Shown: piece after piece, positions 54,839 through 64,000 of the stretch
Position numbering within the stretch: position 1 is the stretch's first letter
Layout of the letters: each line of letters starts with the position of its first letter
Assembly (NCBI GenBank): GCA_030704615.1
Contig: CM060733.1
Span: 72,416,001-72,480,000, forward strand
Direction of reading: 5' to 3'
Length of the DNA: 64,000 bases
From: Takakia lepidozioides
Taxonomy: Eukaryota > Streptophyta > Takakiopsida > Takakiales > Takakiaceae
The notes under the pieces: generated by a model
What the model saw: only the letters and a program-made list of their open reading frames with translations
Databases searched by the model: none
What the model was told of the DNA's origin: nothing
Translations under genes and position numbers: made by a program

Positions 54839-57800
54839 TCAGGCTGTGTCATACTGTGGTACGCTGTGATAGGCTGTGATGCACTGTGGTAAGCTGTGAT
54901 AGGCTGTGACACGCTGTGGTAGGTTGTGATAGGCTGTGTTGCGCCGTGCTGGGCTGTGATAGGCTGTGTTTCGCCTTGATGGGCTGTGATAGGCTGTGTC
55001 ACGTCGTGATGGGCTGTGATAGGCTGTGTCACGCTTGTTTTGCCCGCCCTGGTCATATATGCTCGGCCTAGCGACAAGTGCTCCATACTCCGTTCGTAAC
55101 ACTGGTGCAGCCCGCGACTGCTCTTGCGTTTCAACATGCAAGTCATGCTGCAAGGGTTTGTCATGGATACCACTGTATCCCTTTAACTTATTGGCATTGA
55201 CTCTTCCCAGCATTTCTTTGTTAATGGTTTGTAACATGGCGGTGTTGTTATCATACATCTTTTGTATGACATAAGGTCCTTTCCATGGTGATTTAAGCTT
55301 AGAAGCTTTAATCTTTCCTTTCTTCTGCAACCATAGAACCAAATCCCCCGTCTTAAAAGTCTTTAACTTGCCTTCATCAAACTGTTCCTTTCTCTTCATC
55401 TGAATTCTGGTCATATTATCAGCTGCATCAGCACGTACTTCTTCCACATGATATAATTCATGTTTCCTGACCTTAATGGAATCTTGCAATTCCATTCTCT
55501 TTCCCCACTCCGTTCTCATGGTAGGTAACAGGAATTCCACTGGAAGTAAGGCTTCCATACCATAAACTAATTGGAATGGTGTATACTTAGTGGTGACTTT
55601 ATATGAAGTCCTGTATGACCACAAAGCTGTCAGCAGCTTTGTATCCCAATCCGTTCTGTTTGCATTGACTATCTTAGCCAAGATAGTACATAGTATTTTG
55701 TTGGTAGCCTCTGCCTGCCCATTACCCTGTGGGTAATATGTTGTACTTTTTCTATGCACAATCATGAACTCTTTAGTCAACAACTCAATGGTCTCATTCA
55801 TGAAGTGACTTCCCTGATCACTGATAAATTCTAAGGGACAGCCAAATCGTGTAAGTATGTTCTCGTACAGGAACCTTGCTGTGGACTTGGCTGTGTTGTC
55901 CCTCAAAGCTTTAGCTTCCACCCACTTCGTAGTATAATCAGTGGCTGTAATTATGTACCTGTTCCGTGTATTCTTGGCTGGTGGGTTGATTGGTCCAACA
56001 AAGTCTAGTCCCCATTTCTGAAATGGTTCCGTAGGCATTGTAGGATGCAAGGCCATCCTTCCAGATCTCTGCAAAGGTCCTAGCCTCTGACATTCATCAC
56101 AACTCTGACAATACTCGTGTACATCTTTGAACAAAGTAGGCCACCAGTAACCTGCGAGTAGTATCTTCCTACTGGTAGTCTCTTCTCCAAAATGACCTCC
56201 AGCCACTCCTTTATGAACTTCCTCCAAAACTTTATTTACTTCATGGTGGTACAAGCATCGTTTTAGTACTCCATCAGGTCCTAGCTTATACATTCTGCTT
56301 CCTACCATAGTATAAGGTAAAGCTTTGATAGCGATTCTCTTCCTCTGCTCCTTACCATAACTAGGTGGGCACTGACCATGAGCAAGGTAGTATCTGATTG
56401 GCCACTGCCAATCTAACCAGTCATCTGCACTTCCCAGCACCTCCACTTCAAATAGACTCGCATCTGGTAATTGATCATCTATTCCTGTGGCTGGTTCTCC
56501 TGTTGATAACCGTGACAAGTGATCCGCCACAAGATGCAGTCTCCCAGGCTTGTAAACAACCTCGAACTCAAACTCGTGCAAGATTATCAACCATCTTGCT
56601 ATTCTTCCGCTTATCAGAGGTTTATTTACCAGGTATATCAGAGCCTGGTGATCCACATAGAACATAAACTTCTTGCCCAACAGGTAATGCCTGAATTTCT
56701 TCACTGCATAGATCATTGCCAATGCTTCTCTTTCCGTTGTGCTATAGTTCCTTTCAGCACTGTTCATCAACCGGCTAGCATAGTACACAGGTGAATCTAT
56801 ATTTCCTGTAACATTCTGGGCTAACACCGCTCCCAACGCTTCTCCTGATGCATCGCAGTGAACATGAAATACTACATGCCAGTGAGGGTTAATCAGCACA
56901 GGTGTAGTTGTTACTGACAGTGTAAGTTCCTCAAACGCCTGTTGACATTCAGCTGTCCAGGCAAACACTGCATCTTTCTTCAGTAGCTTGCTCAATGGTG
57001 CTGCTATTTGTGCATACCTTTTGACAAATCTTCTGTAATAACTGGTTTGCCCAAGGAATCTCCTTAGACTCTTAACATTCACTGGTGGTGGAGAGGCTTT
57101 AATGGCCTCTGTCTTCCTGGGATCCACAAGAAGTCCCCTCTTACACACAATGTGTCCCAGAAGCACCCCTGAGTTCACACAGAAAGTACACTTCTCTGGA
57201 TTCAGGCCCAGACCTCTCATCCTGCATCTGGCCAGACATAACTCCAATTTATGCAAGTGCTCATTCTTAGAGCTGTACACACTGAAATCATCCAAGAACA
57301 CCTGCATGAAATCATCCAGATACTCATGAAAAGATTCACTTATTACTCTCTGAAAGGTTGCTGGTGCATTACAAAGTCCAAAGGGCATGACTTTGTATGC
57401 ATAAGCACCCCAGTCTGTGATGAAAGCTGTTTTTCCTTGGTCTTCTTCTGCCACTTGCACTTGATTATAACCACTGAACCCATCCATGAATGAGTACATC
57501 TCATGGCCTGCCACAGTGTCCAATACTGCTTCTGTGAATGGCAAAGGAAAATGATCTTTCTTCGTACAAGCATTTAGCTTCTTGTAGTTCACACATACTC
57601 TTAGTTTACCATTCTTCTTGGGAACTATAACAATGGGTGACAACCAAGTTGTATACTCTATTGGGTATATAAACTTAGCCTCAGCCAACTTCTTTATCTC
57701 TTCTCCAACCTTCTGTGCGTAGTTGGGATTCATTCTGTACCTCGCCTGCTTGATTGGTACTGACCCTGGTTCCAGTTCAATCTTATGCTGACAGACTTCA

Positions 57801-58723
57801 GGTGGTATTCCTTTTAGATCCTCATAGCTCCAAGCAAATACATCTCTGTATTTGATGAACAAGCTTTTAGCTTCTTCAAAGAATTCCGGCTCCAAATCAG
57901 CTCCTACTTTCACCATCCTCGGTTCCTCTTTAGTTCCCACATTCACTTCCCTCACCTGCTCATCAGCTGTGATTGTCCAACCAGTCACCACTTCATCCTG
58001 TAAGCTCACAGTGGCTGGTTCCTCTAGGATTTCCATTTCTCCTTCTCTTTCCTCATAGAAATGTGATGGGTAACTGCTGGTTTCCTCTTCAGTTGGTGTT
58101 GCTGTCACTACACCACAGCAGATACCTCTTAAACAACTTAGGCTTTCCAGCCGCATCTCTGCAACCTGCTCCCACTCTGGGTGTGCAGCAAATAGGGTAG
58201 CTTCCTGCTCCTCATCCAGTCCTCCTTTCCAGTCATACTCTCTGACTCCTCGAGGTCTTCTTGTAGCAGGTAATCTACTAGATTTCTTTGTGGTAATTTG
58301 TATCTCGTGTATCCCATTATGCACGGTTAGTAACTGAGAATTCCAGTCATGGAATACCCTGGCCTGTTTCAGCCACGGACGTCCCAATAATAAGGAGTAA
58401 GCCTCCATGACTTCATCCATCTTCAACACAGTTACTGTGATCATAAAGATCATCTTCTGTATCTGTATCTTAACTCCTCTTATCAATCCCAATGGCTGTA
58501 CACTTCTTTGATCTGCCATTGTTACTGTAAATGGGGCTGGTTTCATGTTACTTAGACCAAGCTTCTTCCTTAATTGGTCTGTCATGATATTTACTCTAGA
58601 GCCTCCATCTATCAGTACATCAGTTAGTTCTGTGCTTCCAATTCTCAATTGGATTACTGGCATAGAATCATCAAAGTCCATGACTGTTTCTCGCCCTTCC
58701 GGCTTCACATTATAACTGGTCAC
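54839..58723 (-). CDS. pol: Gypsy Pol polyprotein: protease, reverse transcriptase, RNase H, integrase
   Basis: It is open for 1294 residues. Protease (residues about 10-130): LIDGGSRVNIM with the catalytic Asp in a DGG rather than DTG/DSG context, and LLLGRPWL. Reverse transcriptase (about 330-510): SPIVIVPKKNGKLRVCVNYK, MDGFSGYNQVQVAEEDQGKT, FGLCNAPATFQR and VFLDDFSVYS. RNase H: HCDASGEALGAVLAQ, TEREALAMIYAVKKFRHYLL and YVDHQALIYL. Integrase: an HHCC finger (VHKGVAGGHFG...CQSCDEC), then GLDFVGP, FISDQGSHF and NGQAEATNK (D,D,E). The end is a TAYHS repeat tail coded by the minisatellite. The apparent start MTSYNV at 58723 is an artefact of a one-base deletion at about 58740; in the host copy gag-side and protease frames are continuous. 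Confidence 0.93.
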   Translation of the reverse strand: MTSYNVKPEGRETVMDFDDSMPVIQLRIGSTELTDVLIDGGSRVNIMTDQLRKKLGLSNMKPAPFTVTMADQRSVQPLGLIRGVKIQIQKMIFMITVTVLKMDEVMEAYSLLLGRPWLKQARVFHDWNSQLLTVHNGIHEIQITTKKSSRLPATRRPRGVREYDWKGGLDEEQEATLFAAHPEWEQVAEMRLESLSCLRGICCGVVTATPTEEETSSYPSHFYEEREGEMEILEEPATVSLQDEVVTGWTITADEQVREVNVGTKEEPRMVKVGADLEPEFFEEAKSLFIKYRDVFAWSYEDLKGIPPEVCQHKIELEPGSVPIKQARYRMNPNYAQKVGEEIKKLAEAKFIYPIEYTTWLSPIVIVPKKNGKLRVCVNYKKLNACTKKDHFPLPFTEAVLDTVAGHEMYSFMDGFSGYNQVQVAEEDQGKTAFITDWGAYAYKVMPFGLCNAPATFQRVISESFHEYLDDFMQVFLDDFSVYSSKNEHLHKLELCLARCRMRGLGLNPEKCTFCVNSGVLLGHIVCKRGLLVDPRKTEAIKASPPPVNVKSLRRFLGQTSYYRRFVKRYAQIAAPLSKLLKKDAVFAWTAECQQAFEELTLSVTTTPVLINPHWHVVFHVHCDASGEALGAVLAQNVTGNIDSPVYYASRLMNSAERNYSTTEREALAMIYAVKKFRHYLLGKKFMFYVDHQALIYLVNKPLISGRIARWLIILHEFEFEVVYKPGRLHLVADHLSRLSTGEPATGIDDQLPDASLFEVEVLGSADDWLDWQWPIRYYLAHGQCPPSYGKEQRKRIAIKALPYTMVGSRMYKLGPDGVLKRCLYHHEVNKVLEEVHKGVAGGHFGEETTSRKILLAGYWWPTLFKDVHEYCQSCDECQRLGPLQRSGRMALHPTMPTEPFQKWGLDFVGPINPPAKNTRNRYIITATDYTTKWVEAKALRDNTAKSTARFLYENILTRFGCPLEFISDQGSHFMNETIELLTKEFMIVHRKSTTYYPQGNGQAEATNKILCTILAKIVNANRTDWDTKLLTALWSYRTSYKVTTKYTPFQLVYGMEALLPVEFLLPTMRTEWGKRMELQDSIKVRKHELYHVEEVRADAADNMTRIQMKRKEQFDEGKLKTFKTGDLVLWLQKKGKIKASKLKSPWKGPYVIQKMYDNNTAMLQTINKEMLGRVNANKLKGYSGIHDKPLQHDLHVETQEQSRAAPVLRTEYGALVARPSIYDQGGQNKRDTAYHSPSRRDTAYHSPSRRNTAYHSPARRNTAYHNLPQRVTAYHSLPQCITAYHSVPQYDTA

Positions 58724-58731
58724 CTTGCTGT

Positions 58732-61165
58732 TCAGGTTGTGTTTCCTATCTCCTGGGCAATTCGATTGATTGCTTGATACAGCCTGTGCCTACAATAAGG
58801 TGCCACAGCTAATAGCTGTCCAATGGTAATTTCTGCTTTGGTCTGGCATATTACTTCAGCCAAAGTCTCTTCATTACTTTGCATGTCTGCATCTTCTTTC
58901 TTCCTTTCTTCCTCACTCCCTTCTTCTTCTTCTTCATCAGAATCAGAGGAATCTGCCACAGGAATATCAGTACTCTTCTGCATTTCCCTTATGGTATCTG
59001 CCACTTCTTTGTGCAGTTCCTTCTCATCTCTCCAAGTCTCTTCATCTTCAGGCATATCATTGCCACCTTCATTATCATCTTCTTCCTCTACTACTGGAGG
59101 TATTAGTTTGGCTTTACTTCTTGTTACTATCATTGTACTTACTTCTGGTACAACACATGGCCTAACCATGTGAGCTGCCACCACTGGGCCCTCATTCACA
59201 GGAGCTCTCATCTCATTCTGGTGTCTTATCCAGAATGAACAGGTTGCCCTGCGATGTCCTGGCTGATTACAATAGTAACATAGTTCTTCACCATTGGGTC
59301 CTCGCCCTTGGTCTGTTCTTGGATTATTTCTATAATCCTGATTCCCGGGCTGGTAATTCCCCCTTGGATTACCCTGATAGTTGCCTCTGGAATTTCCTTG
59401 GTAATTCCCTCTTGAATTACCTCTCCCTTCCATGCCATTGTTATATCCACCAGACCTACCATAGTGGTCCTGATCATTGTTTCTTCTTGGCTGGGGCTGC
59501 ACCTGATGCACCCTTACTTGCCTAGGTTCTCTTGCAGCTGTCCTTCTGTTATAGTAACAATTCTCAGTAGAATGGTTATCCATTTTACAGATAGTACAGT
59601 GTTTCTCCTTCATGTGGCATTCTGTGGTGGTATGGCCTTCATTCTGGCACTTTGCACACCATACACCCTTCCTCCAATGTGTTGCAGCCTCTGTGGCATA
59701 CTTCTTCAAGATTTCTTCCAATCTTTTTTCATAGTTATCCCTCTTCAACTTCTCCTTTCTCTTACTCTTCTTTTTTAGTTCTTGCTCTTCTTCTTCATCT
59801 GACTCATCCTCAGAGTCCTCATCATCCCTTTTCTCTCTCCTGAGCATTCCCAATTGCTCAATTCTGTTTGCAGTTTCAAATGCCTCCTCCACTGTATTAT
59901 GGGGTAACATATCCACTTTCTTTTGCAACTCTGGTCTTAGTCCACTCACAAACCAAGTCTTCTGTAAACCAGGTGCTGGTACTGCAGCCAGCTTTTTCAT
60001 CATCAATTCCATCTTTTCCATATACTCTTCAACAGTTTCATGCTTCTTTTGCTTTAACTGTTGTAAACTTCCATACACTTCATCTTCAGTTTTACTTGTC
60101 CTGAACCTATTTCGAAATGCTGTATTCAAGCCATTCCAGGTTAGGAAATGATTATCAGGGAATCTTGCATACCATTCACTTGCTTTCTTGATAAGTGAAC
60201 AAGGAAACAATCTCATCTTGGCATCATCGCCATTCTCATTGTTCACTATACACATGTGCTCAAATTGGCTAATGTGTACATCGGGATCCCCTTTTCCTGA
60301 ATATATTGGAAAGGGTGGTTTTGCCCGTGTTGGTTGTAACGCCATCTGTGGCCCTACCTTCTGCCCACTGACAGGTGCTGGCACCCTTGCTGGTGCTGGT
60401 CCTTCTGGACCTGTTGTTTTTGTGGTGGATCTTCCACCAAGTGGTGGCCCTTGAGCACTCCCTGCTTCCGTTCACAGTATTCCCAGCTTCAGTTGCACTA
60501 CTTTCCACACTCCCTGTCCCCCCAGAGCCAGATCCAGGCAGCCCGCCTGATCCCCCTGAGCCGACACCTTCGTTGGCCTGTGATCCAAGTGCTCCACTTG
60601 ATCCAGGTCCAACGGGTTGGGATGTCCTGGTTGTAGTCTCAACCTCAGCTGTTGGGTCTACTTCTTCATATTCTTCCTCTTCCAATTTCTTCTCTCTGTT
60701 TTCATCCTCCAAGTTCTGCCCTTGGGTTTCTTCTTCACTCATGTAACTCAACTGTACTGGTGTTGGAGAGTCTGAACTCTCCGTTGGCTCTGCCACATCT
60801 TCTTTTCCTTCTTCACCTTCCGTTTCAGAAACTGGAGTTCCTGCTTTTGGTGTTCCATGCCAACTCTTATCAAAGATTTTTGTCAAATCTTTTATCCAGG
60901 GATGTACCTCAGATCTTTCACCTCGTGATTGATCTTCTTCCCGTACCAATTCCCTTAATCTTTCTTGCAAAGAAACAGAAGGAGTGGCATCCAACTCTAG
61001 TTCTTCCGGTATGGGTGATGTACTCTTTGATCTTAATGGTGTGAGAGGTCCAGATGATTCCCCTATGTCTATTCCTCTCTCCCAAAGATATGGATAATTA
61101 GCTTTCAGATAGCTTTCTCTTTTTGCTGAATATCTCTGGCGTCTAGCTTCTCTTTCATCACTCAT
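58732..61165 (-). pseudogene. gag: Gypsy Gag of the nested element, one internal frameshift
   Basis: MSDEREARRQRYSAKRESYL starts at 61165. The acidic/Gly-rich region is shifted out of frame at about 60470 (GNTV then NGSRECSRATT). The rest (60384-58732) holds the Gag core, zinc knuckles CAKCQNEGHTTTEC, CTICKMDNHSTENC and CYYCNQPGHRRATC, and an acidic spacer (DEEEEEGSEEERKKEDADMQ) before protease. A few-base deletion near 60470 and one base lost near 58740 are the only breaks between gag and pol. Confidence 0.9.
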
Positions 61166-61201
61166 GTCCCATGTCTTTCATTTCTTTTAATGTGGCAATA
61201 A

Positions 61202-61772
61202 CCAAAACTCTCTTCTGTAATATCTCTCGTATATGCCTGGGTTTCTTTCAATTCAATGCACCCTTGGCTATACTTGAAGTCTCCGTTACCATATAACCAT
61301 ATGGCAAACAAGTCTGGAAAGCTGTTCTTGGTGTGAGTTTGATCCACAAAATATCCTTTGGAATCCAATTCTTTACCAGTACAAGCTCTTCATGCATATG
61401 AGTATAAACATTCACTTTTCTTTCCTCCCAGCCTTCAAACTCTACTCGCTTAATGGATAGCAATGCTATCACATAAACCAACGTTGGTAACCAACGTGCT
61501 CTTCCTCTACAGGCTACCTGATAAATCTTTATCACTCCTTTCTCCAGACCCCATTCCGGATCAGCATCATGCACTCGCTTAAGAATATTTTCTTTACAAC
61601 CGTCTGGCAATTCCAAGAACCTTTGAAAGAATTGTTTGGACAATCTTTCTTCCTTCGTTCCACAGAGAATTTGATTCGCTTCAAATTCTTTAATGGTCCA
61701 ACCACCATGATCCCACCAGATGCCTGTCACATCTGGTTGTTCATTACTCAGTTCCCCAGTATGGTCGCCAAA
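61202..61772 (-). CDS. Leader ORF of the nested gypsy, from LTR through primer-binding site
   Basis: The frame is open from MTDCSARAEYLEISNSSILE (61880, inside the 5' LTR) across the LTR end and primer-binding site (GDHTGEL) to SSIAKGALN at 61248; a small deletion there hides the usual end KNPGIYERYYRREFWLLPH. Conserved parts are VTGIWWDHGGW, PEWGLEKGVIKIYQVACRGR, YVIALLSIKRVEFEGWEERK and WIPKDILWIKLTPRTAFQTC. No known family. Its position matches Ogre/Tat ORF1. How translation starts is unclear. Confidence 0.6.
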
Positions 61773-62775
61773 AGTTGCGCGGCTTTTACTCACCCATCCC
61801 TTCGCTATCCGAGGCGGAAACTCCAAGATAGAAGAGTTGGAAATCTCTAAGTACTCAGCCCGCGCAGAACAATCAGTCATGACCTACAGCTAGTGTATCA
61901 TGGGGGTGTTTCCTCTTTGTTTCCCTTTTGGCATTCATGTTAGCTACCTTACCATTGATAATTAAGTACCAGTTTGCTTCATCAATTTATCGGATTCCAT
62001 CAACCCATCCATTCATTCCACAGCTTCACTCAGGTCTCTCTACACAGTGTGGTTGTATCGTATAAGTATCAGATTATGATTTATCAGGTATCAGGCCGAA
62101 GCCATTGTGTCTCTAATCTGCTCTACAATATCACTACAGTTTTGCATATAACAAGCATCTACTAATCATCTCTCCTCCTTCACCGTGCTCTCCATCTTTG
62201 CTTCTGTTCTTACTCTCCGCCCGATCCTCTCTCTCTCATGACGTGCTTCCAAGAATCATCCCCCAAAAAGCCCCCTACTCAGTCCTTGCTTCTCCCTTTA
62301 TCTTCCTACCCGTGGCTCTAACCGTTTCCCTCACTAACCGTCGTCCGTGAACTAACATGTTCCATTTGCAGGTGTTGTTCCCCATAGTTGTTCCCTGTCC
62401 TGCTCTCCGTTCCCTATGATCGTGACAGCTGTGTCAAGCTGTGACTGGCTGTGTGAAACTGTGACGAGCTGTGATTGGCTGTGCGACTGTGTTTGGCTGT
62501 GTCGGGCTGTGACTGGCTGTGTGGCTGTGTCGGCTGTGACGGGCTGTGATGGTTGTGTCGGGTTGTGACGAGCTGTGCTGACTGTGTCTGGCTGTGTTGG
62601 CTGTGTCGGCTGTGACGACTATGACGGGCTGTGTTGGCTGTGACGGGCTGTGTAACCCCCCTCTACAGTGCGCTGCTGTCACCCCTAAGGCTCCTGTTGG
62701 TCTCAGTCTGTGCAAAAATTAAGGGTACCCTACAGATCCCGTATAAGTGTCTAAGTCCCAGACAGTCCTCTAACA
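61773..62775 (-). repeat. 5' LTR of the nested gypsy (1003 bp)
   Basis: On the minus strand it starts TGTTAGAGGACTG at 62775 and ends CCGCGCAACT at 61773 (the final CA is mutated), followed by TTTTGGCGACCATACTGGGG. It is near-identical to 49488-50572 outside the minisatellite, with scattered substitutions that could date the insertion. Confidence 0.92.
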
Positions 62776-64000
62776 ATTCTCAGGGGTGCCACAAACAACT
62801 TGGTGGATAACCACCTTATGCAGGTCTGGTTAGCACAAGGGCCGGTGGAGGGCAAAGCACCACGAAAGCTCACCCAAAGCGAGATGAATGAGCTCAGACT
62901 GCAAGTGCAGAACATTGCCACAACTACTATAGACAATGTCTATAGTAGGATAGCAGAGTTATAGGAGGATGTAGACGGCCTGCAGACTCAGGTGGAGGAC
63001 CTCACTTCAAATATCGACAAGAGAATCTTTGTACATGAGGAACAGCTGATGGCTTCTTATTTACAAGCGAGAACTTTGGCTTTTCAGTCTTCTTCGCAGG
63101 GGGTGCAGGAGATGCCAATGGTACAAGAGCCAGTGCCACCAACACCACAACAACTCACTGTGCCAGTAGCTGACCCTGTTGTTACTACAGCCACACCACA
63201 GCCACCACAGCCTGAGGTATGGGGGAATGCTGCTTTTAACCCACCTAAAACTCCAGCTACACGGGAGTACAATCGGGCTATGATTATGCCCTTCAACCAA
63301 ATTCCCATTGTGTTGGATTTGGCTTGGAAGGAATTTAGTCATCCGTTGTCGTTGGCACATTACTATCAAATCATGTGCATTTGGCTGCCAGTGGCAACTA
63401 GGACTAAAGTTCTTCCGAACAATCGACCAATTGAAGATCATCACTTTGCGCAGTACTGGCATGAGGCAAGTACCATGTTGAAGGAATTAATTGCCTTCCA
63501 AGTTGTACATGGATTCATTTATACCAAGACCAAAGAGGTAGCAAGTATTGTCATGGGCTGCGGGTTATACTACGCTGCTTGTTTTCTAGTACGTTGTCAC
63601 ATTGAGCAGCAAAAGATGCAAACGCGCTTTCTGAGTTATTCCAGTGGGGATCATTGGGTCTTACCTTCAGTGCCACCTCATATGTACCTATATGAGGCAA
63701 AAGTTATGATGCAAAAGGATTCTCAGATTCGTTCATGGTTTCATGCGGCCTGGAACAATTTGTCAACACAGAAATTCGGGCCTGACGATATTTTCTTTAA
63801 GGGACATGAGGCATGGAAATATTTGCACAATTCACAAGTCATTGGTACACCACTCACCTGGATAGACAAGGAGCTCAGGGTCTTCACCAATTTTGCAATT
63901 CAGCGCTTACAACAAGTTTTACAATTTAAACTTCCAGACATGGTGGGACAACATTGTATGCCCCAAAGAATTCCAGTTAAAGTTCGACAGTTAAAACACC
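62776..64000 (+). pseudogene. Accessory ORF of the host gypsy, part 3 (continues past the window)
   Basis: After the nested insertion the coiled-coil ORF resumes: NLVDNHLMQVWLAQGPVEGK, QSEMNELRLQVQNIATTTID, a TAG at 62962-62964, then DVDGLQTQVEDLTSNIDKR, the Pro/Thr linker (VPPTPQQLTVPVADPVVTTA) and FNQIPIVLDLAWKEFSHPLS through LPDMVGQHCMPQRIP to the window edge. The minus-strand ORFs at 62751-63462 are shadows. Confidence 0.8.

Larger units (their letters stand above)
49488..62775 (-). mobile_element. Complete nested Ty3/gypsy retrotransposon (13.3 kb)
   Basis: In element orientation (minus): 5' LTR 62775-61773, primer-binding site, leader ORF, gag, pol, accessory ORF, polypurine tract and 3' LTR 50572-49488. 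Flanks are ACTCT (49483-49487) and ATTCT (62776-62780), a 5-bp duplication with one difference, and the host ORF reads on across them (EEQTL to the LRG.T.N homologue). Only a few frame lesions separate it from an intact element, so it is younger than its host but probably immobile. Confidence 0.95.
27432..64000 (+). mobile_element. Host Ty3/gypsy retrotransposon (Tat/Ogre-like), multiply interrupted, 3' end outside window
   Basis: Order along the plus strand: 5' LTR (split at 27813/39013), primer-binding site 39693, leader ORF, gag, protease, reverse transcriptase, integrase, CACAGCC minisatellite, and a long accessory ORF continuing to the window end. It is interrupted by the DNA transposon 27814-39012, a solo LTR 46813-47779 and a full gypsy 49488-62775. 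Compared with that nested copy it carries a 0.93-kb deletion in pol, a 35-bp deletion in the reverse transcriptase start and several stops. It is therefore dead, and older than its three insertions. Confidence 0.9.

Noticed and set aside
58723-58732. Pol starting as a separate ORF with its own ATG
   Set aside because: The host copy is continuous across this point; the break is a one-base deletion (ACAACCTG against ACAGACCTG).

Overview
The window is nuclear DNA of a plant and is almost entirely transposable elements. Plant origin is shown by pentatricopeptide-repeat (PPR) gene relics at 4.2-5.8 kb, by Ty3/gypsy retrotransposons with three zinc knuckles in Gag and accessory ORFs as in the Tat/Ogre lineage, and by spliceosomal introns. 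The PPR style and the repeat load suggest a non-seed land plant (fern, lycophyte or bryophyte); that is a guess. No rRNA, tRNA, CRISPR array or ordinary host gene was recognised.

The main discovery is a family of two-gene DNA transposons. The best copy, 27814-39012, has terminal inverted repeats, an exact 8-bp target duplication (GTCACAGC), a minus-strand SWIM zinc-finger DDE-type transposase (28595-32306) and, facing away from it, a plus-strand intron-containing gene (34751-38776). That second gene encodes a bacterial-like DNA methyltransferase of permuted (beta) order. A second copy of the gene at 22773-24049 carries the N-terminal half, which has a ParB/sulfiredoxin-like motif. Dense arrays of palindromes lie between the two genes, inside a methylase intron and near the transposase-side end. 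The family is present as at least four copies or relics: 715-2057, about 9478-15691, 28-39 kb, and an older copy split into 8340-9470 and 15692-24049. Different lineages carry different palindromes: ATGC-GGCGCC-GCAT, AATTC-GGCGCC-GAATT, and a GTGTGCG-TTGG-CGCACAC hairpin.

Layout. 0-8.3 kb: 120-bp repeats, a transposase relic, an unassigned stretch, PPR relics, and a long-period tandem repeat with GGGAG...CTCCC palindromes. 8.3-17.2 kb: head-to-head transposase copies around a 1.4-kb palindrome array. 17.2-24.1 kb: an acidic exon, a 5-kb hairpin array and the truncated ParB-like gene. 24.1-27.4 kb: gypsy fragments. 27.4-64 kb: one plus-strand gypsy element (the host gypsy). Its 5' LTR was split by the DNA transposon. 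Its downstream accessory ORF was split by a solo LTR (46813-47779, duplication GTTAT) and by a complete 13.3-kb minus-strand gypsy (49488-62775, duplication ACTCT/ATTCT). Its 3' LTR lies beyond the window.

Inferred cooperation: the transposase would act on the terminal and palindromic repeats, and the ParB-methylase could bind or modify the element's own DNA. The methylase-class motif reads DIPD instead of the usual (D/S)PP(Y/W), so catalysis is uncertain. Many frames are broken. The 32.5-36.5 kb part next to a 500-N gap looks poorly polished, so some breaks there may be assembly errors.
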